Assembly (NCBI GenBank): GCA_016718135.1 | Contig: JADKEF010000003.1 | Location: 545,182 to 609,181, forward strand | Length of the DNA stretch: 64,000 bases | Direction: 5' to 3' | Origin: Acidobacteriota bacterium | GTDB lineage: Bacteria; Acidobacteriota; Blastocatellia; Pyrinomonadales; Pyrinomonadaceae | Program-made: the position numbers and the translations under genes | In this document: one piece after another, positions 61,192 to 64,000 of the stretch | Layout of the letters: the number at the start of each line of letters is the position of its first letter | Numbering within the stretch: position 1 is the first letter of the stretch | The notes under the pieces: model-generated | Told to the model about the DNA's origin: nothing | The model's database searches: none | The model's input: the letters and a program-made list of their open reading frames with translations, nothing else

Positions 61192-62174
61192 TTAATTCGC
61201 TGTCGTTAGGGTTTTGCCGGCTTGACCGTGTTTTACCACGATCGGGGTGCCAGGCACCGTACGATACACGGTCGCCGGTTCGCCATTCAGTCTTCTTGTC
61301 GGCACGGCAAAGAGCGACGGGTCAGGCTCGGCTCGGACGATATTGGTCAATTTGTAGGTCTGCTCACCGAAACGTGGATCCGTGTTCTTTGAATAGACGA
61401 CCAGGCCGAGATCCTTCGAGAACCATCGCTCGTAAACGATCTCGATGGGCCGTTCGTTGCCGATGGCTTCCGCGGGTATTGTGGTCGTGCGGCGTGTTCC
61501 TTCGGCAGAGACACCCTCAAAATCGCGTGTGCCCAGATCTTCGTTCTTTACGTCGTATTTCGAATTCGCAGTGCTAAGCGTGTATGCGAGGCCTTCCGCT
61601 CGTATCGCAGGGGCCACTGTTATCGGGCCAGTCGCCATCACTTGGCCACCTTGACCGGCTATGGCAGCAGGTGCAAGCGTGCCGGTAACTCTCACTCTTT
61701 CTTCGATCGCCCGTTTCTGCTCGACAGTCAGTTCGGCCGGTGAGACGATGTTGACGCCCTTGCCAGCCGTCATTTCGACAACCTGTGCGGTCCGTAGATT
61801 GGTGCTCAGCGGTTGTCCGGCAATTGGCGAAGCTATCGAAATACCCTGGCCCATGCTGTACGTCGTACCGAGCATACCGCCGATGCCGCCTGACATTTCG
61901 CGGCGAGTACGGCCCTCGCTATTGCGGTACATCTTTCCGCTCGATTTGCGCACGATGCGGTTGCCATCGGCGAGCGTTTGAACGCTCTCGTTAACTTCCT
62001 CAGCCGAGAGCGGCGAATTCTTGACATTGCTATGGGCCGCAGCTGCCAGCTCGGCGATAACCTCGCCTGTGTTTGATCGTACGGCTTTGCGGCGGCTGCG
62101 GGTTGTGGTGCTTGCTGGGCCGACACGAACGAAGCGGTCGCGGCAAAAATATATGTTCCTACTAGTAATCTCAT
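61192..62174 (-). CDS. Exported protein of unknown function (frameshifted, about 327 aa)
   Basis: RBS AAGGAGAG 6 nt before ATG 62174. A signal peptide ('YIFAATASFVSAQQ') is followed by a Pro/Ala region; the frame then breaks at the TTT of 62086-62088 (AAA on this strand). Adding one A gives a continuous reading with '...KAVRSNTGEVIAELAAAAHSNVKN' (in parts) into the body that otherwise reads from 61953. The body has no family I recognise; 'GGIGGMLGTTYSMGQGISI' and 'IEIVYERWFSKDLGLVVYSKNTDPRFGEQTYKL' (residues about 235-268) suggest a beta-rich domain. It is the third gene of the sigma-factor operon and probably serves it; role unknown. Confidence 0.65.
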
Positions 62175-62190
62175 ATCTCTCCTTAAAAAC

Positions 62191-62865
62191 TTATCTATCT
62201 ACGATCCGCACACCGCGAGTGACTCCATCGGCACCGATCAACAGATCGGCCTTGACCGTGTCACCAGCATTCTCGAGCGGAACGTCGATTCCCAAAGCGT
62301 ATAGCGATGACCGTTTCATATCGACGCGAATAATGCGCCCACCGCCTGATGTCTCGTGCGGATCGCCAGTGTACGAGACGGCGACGAACTCGGCATCGGG
62401 TTCAACCACAGCAAGGCGACGATTTGTCGGCATGCTGGCAGTGCGCGGTACGATCTTTTCGCTTCTCGTTTCGATCTTATTCGCACGGCCCGCCGAAAGT
62501 TTACCAAGACTTTTTCCTTGAGGAGGAAAAACGGGCCGTGCGATCTCCGCCATTTGCGTGGACGGAATCTGGATTGTATTAACTGCAACAACCCCACGGC
62601 CTTTATCAAGCAGGCTGAAGGCTCCGACGACAAGCAGCAGAACAGCCGTCGCAGAGCTAAACACAGCGACATTGAATCGCGTAATCGTAAACCACGACGC
62701 TCGCGGCTCCGGCGTCCCAACCGCTGCGATCCGAGCTCGAACTGTGGCAAAAAGCCTCGGGTTCGACACGATCGCGTCCACATCAACCACACGTCGGGCA
62801 TCGCTCACGATCAGCTTTTTGCCGATGGCGTCGAGTGTCTGATTGTCGAGTTTGCGATTCTGCAT
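62191..62865 (-). CDS. Single-pass membrane protein, anti-sigma-like (tentative)
   Basis: 224 residues from ATG 62865, which lies 44 bp downstream of the sigma-factor stop. An N-terminal cytoplasmic part of about 70 residues ('LDNQTLDAIGKKLIVSDARRVVDVDAIV'), one hydrophobic helix ('FSSATAVLLLVVGAFSLL', about 78-96) and a periplasmic tail with 'RIIRVDMKRSSLYALGIDVP', then 'ADLLIGADGVTRGVRIVD'. Position after the ECF sigma factor and topology suggest an anti-sigma or regulator role, but it lacks the zinc-binding HxxxCxxC motif of ZAS proteins. The next gene starts 16 bp downstream. Confidence 0.6.
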   Translation of the reverse strand: MQNRKLDNQTLDAIGKKLIVSDARRVVDVDAIVSNPRLFATVRARIAAVGTPEPRASWFTITRFNVAVFSSATAVLLLVVGAFSLLDKGRGVVAVNTIQIPSTQMAEIARPVFPPQGKSLGKLSAGRANKIETRSEKIVPRTASMPTNRRLAVVEPDAEFVAVSYTGDPHETSGGGRIIRVDMKRSSLYALGIDVPLENAGDTVKADLLIGADGVTRGVRIVDR

Positions 62866-62909
62866 TTCTTCTCGTCCTACTGAAAATGACGGCTGTCGGG
62901 CCCATCTGG

Positions 62910-63557
62910 TTACACAAACTTTCTCAATATCTTTCTCAACGCACCGCGTGCCCTCCACGCTCGTACCTTTATATTTGCCTTTGAGCAGTTCTGTCGCTCG
63001 GCGATCTCCGCAACGCTGAGATCCTGTGCGTAAAGCATCTCAAGCAGATCGCGATCGGAAGCGTTGAGATGCGAGAGGAGCTTTTCGGCGAGGTCACCGT
63101 CGGCGAGTGTTTGTTCGGCGTGCCGCGAGCCGTCGGTGACGAGATTTAGCAACGTTTCGCTCTCGTGTTCACTAAGGTCGCAATTCAATCGCTCGGGCCG
63201 CACCTTTTGCCGCCTGAGCAGATCAAGACAGGTGTTCGACGTGATCGTAACCAACCAGCTCGAAAACGAACGGTCATACGCCCCGCGAAACTTCGACATC
63301 TCGACAAACGCCTTGGCAAAGGCTATCTGCACGATCTCTTCGACCTCTTCGTGACGGCGAAAATGCCTGCTTGCGACAACCGCGACGAGACGTTTGTGCC
63401 GCTCAAAAATCTCCTCAAACGCCGCTTCGTCACCCGCGACCACCATCTCAACAAGCTGATTATCCGTCCTCTCAGCGCGCACCGGCAGACGCTCGGCATC
63501 TGTCTCGACGCGTGAAGTGATAGTTCCTTGTTGCAAAGCTGTCGGGTAGCTGCTCAT
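62910..63557 (-). CDS. ECF-type RNA polymerase sigma factor
   Basis: 215 residues. Sigma-70 region 2 is visible as 'FEEIFERHKRLVAVVASRHFRRHEEVEEIVQIAFAKAF' (about 48-85) and 'FSSWLVTITSNTCLDLLRRQKV', and region 4 as 'LLEMLYAQDLSVAEIAERQNCSKANIKVRAWRARGALRKIL' (about 168-208), with the usual helix-turn-helix. The long N-terminal 30-residue tail is not conserved in the family. It directs the transcription of an unknown regulon, probably envelope-related given the membrane partner downstream. Confidence 0.9.
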   Translation of the reverse strand: MSSYPTALQQGTITSRVETDAERLPVRAERTDNQLVEMVVAGDEAAFEEIFERHKRLVAVVASRHFRRHEEVEEIVQIAFAKAFVEMSKFRGAYDRSFSSWLVTITSNTCLDLLRRQKVRPERLNCDLSEHESETLLNLVTDGSRHAEQTLADGDLAEKLLSHLNASDRDLLEMLYAQDLSVAEIAERQNCSKANIKVRAWRARGALRKILRKFV

Positions 63558-63635
63558 GCGTGCAAGCTGTTACGAAGATTCGGTCTCGAAGGTTATGACG
63601 GGCGGTGTGAGATGCCGGTTACAAAAAACAGGGTC

Positions 63636-63664
63636 AAAAAAAGCCCCGCAATTTTACGGGGCTT
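63636..63664 (-). terminator. Terminator after the acyl-CoA dehydrogenase gene
   Basis: AAGCCCCG / CGGGGCTT with an 8-nt loop and TTTTTT on the minus strand, 23 bp downstream of the stop. Confidence 0.92.
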
Positions 63665-63687
63665 TGGTTTCGAGTAATTGAAAACTT

Positions 63688-64000
63688 CTATTTTTTGGTC
63701 ATGATCAGCTTCGCAATAGTCTGCAACTGCATATTCGAGGTTCCCTCGTAGATCGAGCCGATCTTGGAGTCGCGCCAGAATTTTTCGACCGGGTAATCTT
63801 TGACGTAGCCGTATCCGCCGAAGAGTTCGATGGCTTTGGAGGCGACGGCTTCGGCGCAACGGGATGAGTAGAGTTTGGCCATGGCGGCTTCTTTTAAGAA
63901 CGGCTTGCCGGCGTCTTTTAGACGGGCGGCGTTGTAGACGAGCAGGCGTGTTGCCTCGATCCTCGACTGCCATTTCGGCGAGCTGGAACTGCACAGCCTG
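63688..64000 (-). CDS. Acyl-CoA dehydrogenase, C-terminal part (cut by window edge; frameshifted)
   Basis: The last part of a longer gene that extends beyond the right edge. 'AMAKLYSSRCAEAVASKAIELFGGYGY' and 'FWRDSKIGSIYEGTSNMQLQTIAKLI' are the C-terminal acyl-CoA dehydrogenase helical bundle with the FAD-contacting 'GGYGY' and 'EGTSN' (the catalytic-Glu region lies nearby). The last 105 or so bases at the right fit 'AVQFQLAEMA' in one frame and then 'IEATRLLVYNAARLKDAGKPF' in another; dropping one G of the GG pair at 63961-63962 restores a single frame. Fatty-acid or amino-acid acyl-CoA oxidation; specificity unknown. Confidence 0.85.
   Translation of the reverse strand, partial: RLCSSSSPKWQSRIEATRLLVYNAARLKDAGKPFLKEAAMAKLYSSRCAEAVASKAIELFGGYGYVKDYPVEKFWRDSKIGSIYEGTSNMQLQTIAKLIMTKK

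Noticed and set aside
1..64000. tRNA, rRNA, tmRNA or CRISPR genes
   Set aside because: None seen by eye on either strand; a dedicated covariance-model search was not possible here.

Overview
The window looks like a chromosomal segment of an Acidobacteriota genome, most probably class Blastocatellia (Pyrinomonadales-like). This is inferred from gene content, not from a marker gene. The pointers are a VWFA-related secreted protein of the acidobacterial type, secreted proteins with Thr-Pro linkers and a dockerin-like module rich in 'DVVQ.RR / DVIQ.RR', the futalosine menaquinone route (mqnA, mqnC), many exported peptidases and PPIases, and dispersed intergenic palindromes. No rRNA, tRNA or CRISPR array was found.

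Layout. 1-5.4 kb: an electron-transfer operon made of a membrane multi-4Fe-4S protein (5' end cut off), an FHA-TM-heptaheme cytochrome c fusion, a ferredoxin-flavoprotein whose FAD motif order looks permuted, and a TPR protein. 5.4-9.4 kb: an SRPBCC protein, an MHS-type MFS transporter (frameshifted), a small lipoprotein and a PLP amino-acid decarboxylase. 9.5-12 kb: a secreted dockerin/cohesin-like protein. 12.4-17.7 kb: three amino-acid transporters in a row (AGCS, APC, APC), closed by a strong terminator. 18-22.4 kb: a periplasmic PPIase, NAD kinase, an alkyltransferase-like protein and a cyclase-family hydrolase. 22.8-34.5 kb: one intact giant exported protein of 3,891 residues (11 LamG-like domains, 7 FG-GAP repeats, Calx-beta, Ig-like, cohesin-like, dockerin-like, cohesin-like, carboxypeptidase-regulatory-like).

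34.5-48.8 kb: mqnA and mqnC separated by a small membrane protein and an Imm63-like/YdeI-like pair, then VWFA, GNAT, SPL-like radical SAM, TPR, cyclophilin, M1 peptidase (frameshifted), fused E1 alpha-beta 2-oxoacid dehydrogenase, RibD/DHFR-like and M20 peptidase genes. 48.9-53.9 kb: M28 peptidase, winged-helix-like protein, glycine-zipper secreted protein and OsmC.

53.9-58.9 kb is the accessory-looking part. A REP-associated tyrosine transposase (RAYT) lies among six copies of a roughly 78-bp bipartite palindromic unit, next to an array of 19-bp iterons. About 2.5 kb further on, a GxxExxY (PD-(D/E)XK-like) gene is enclosed by an 18-bp perfect inverted repeat that also occurs as a solo palindrome about 19 kb away. 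58.9-64 kb: DUF4112 (frameshifted), a peroxide-response set (redoxin, ahpC-type peroxiredoxin, perR with a PerR box on its -10), an ECF sigma factor operon and the 3' end of an acyl-CoA dehydrogenase gene.

Five genes carry apparent one-base indels, mostly in short homopolymers. That pattern is more like residual assembly error than gene decay, and those entries are given as joined genes.
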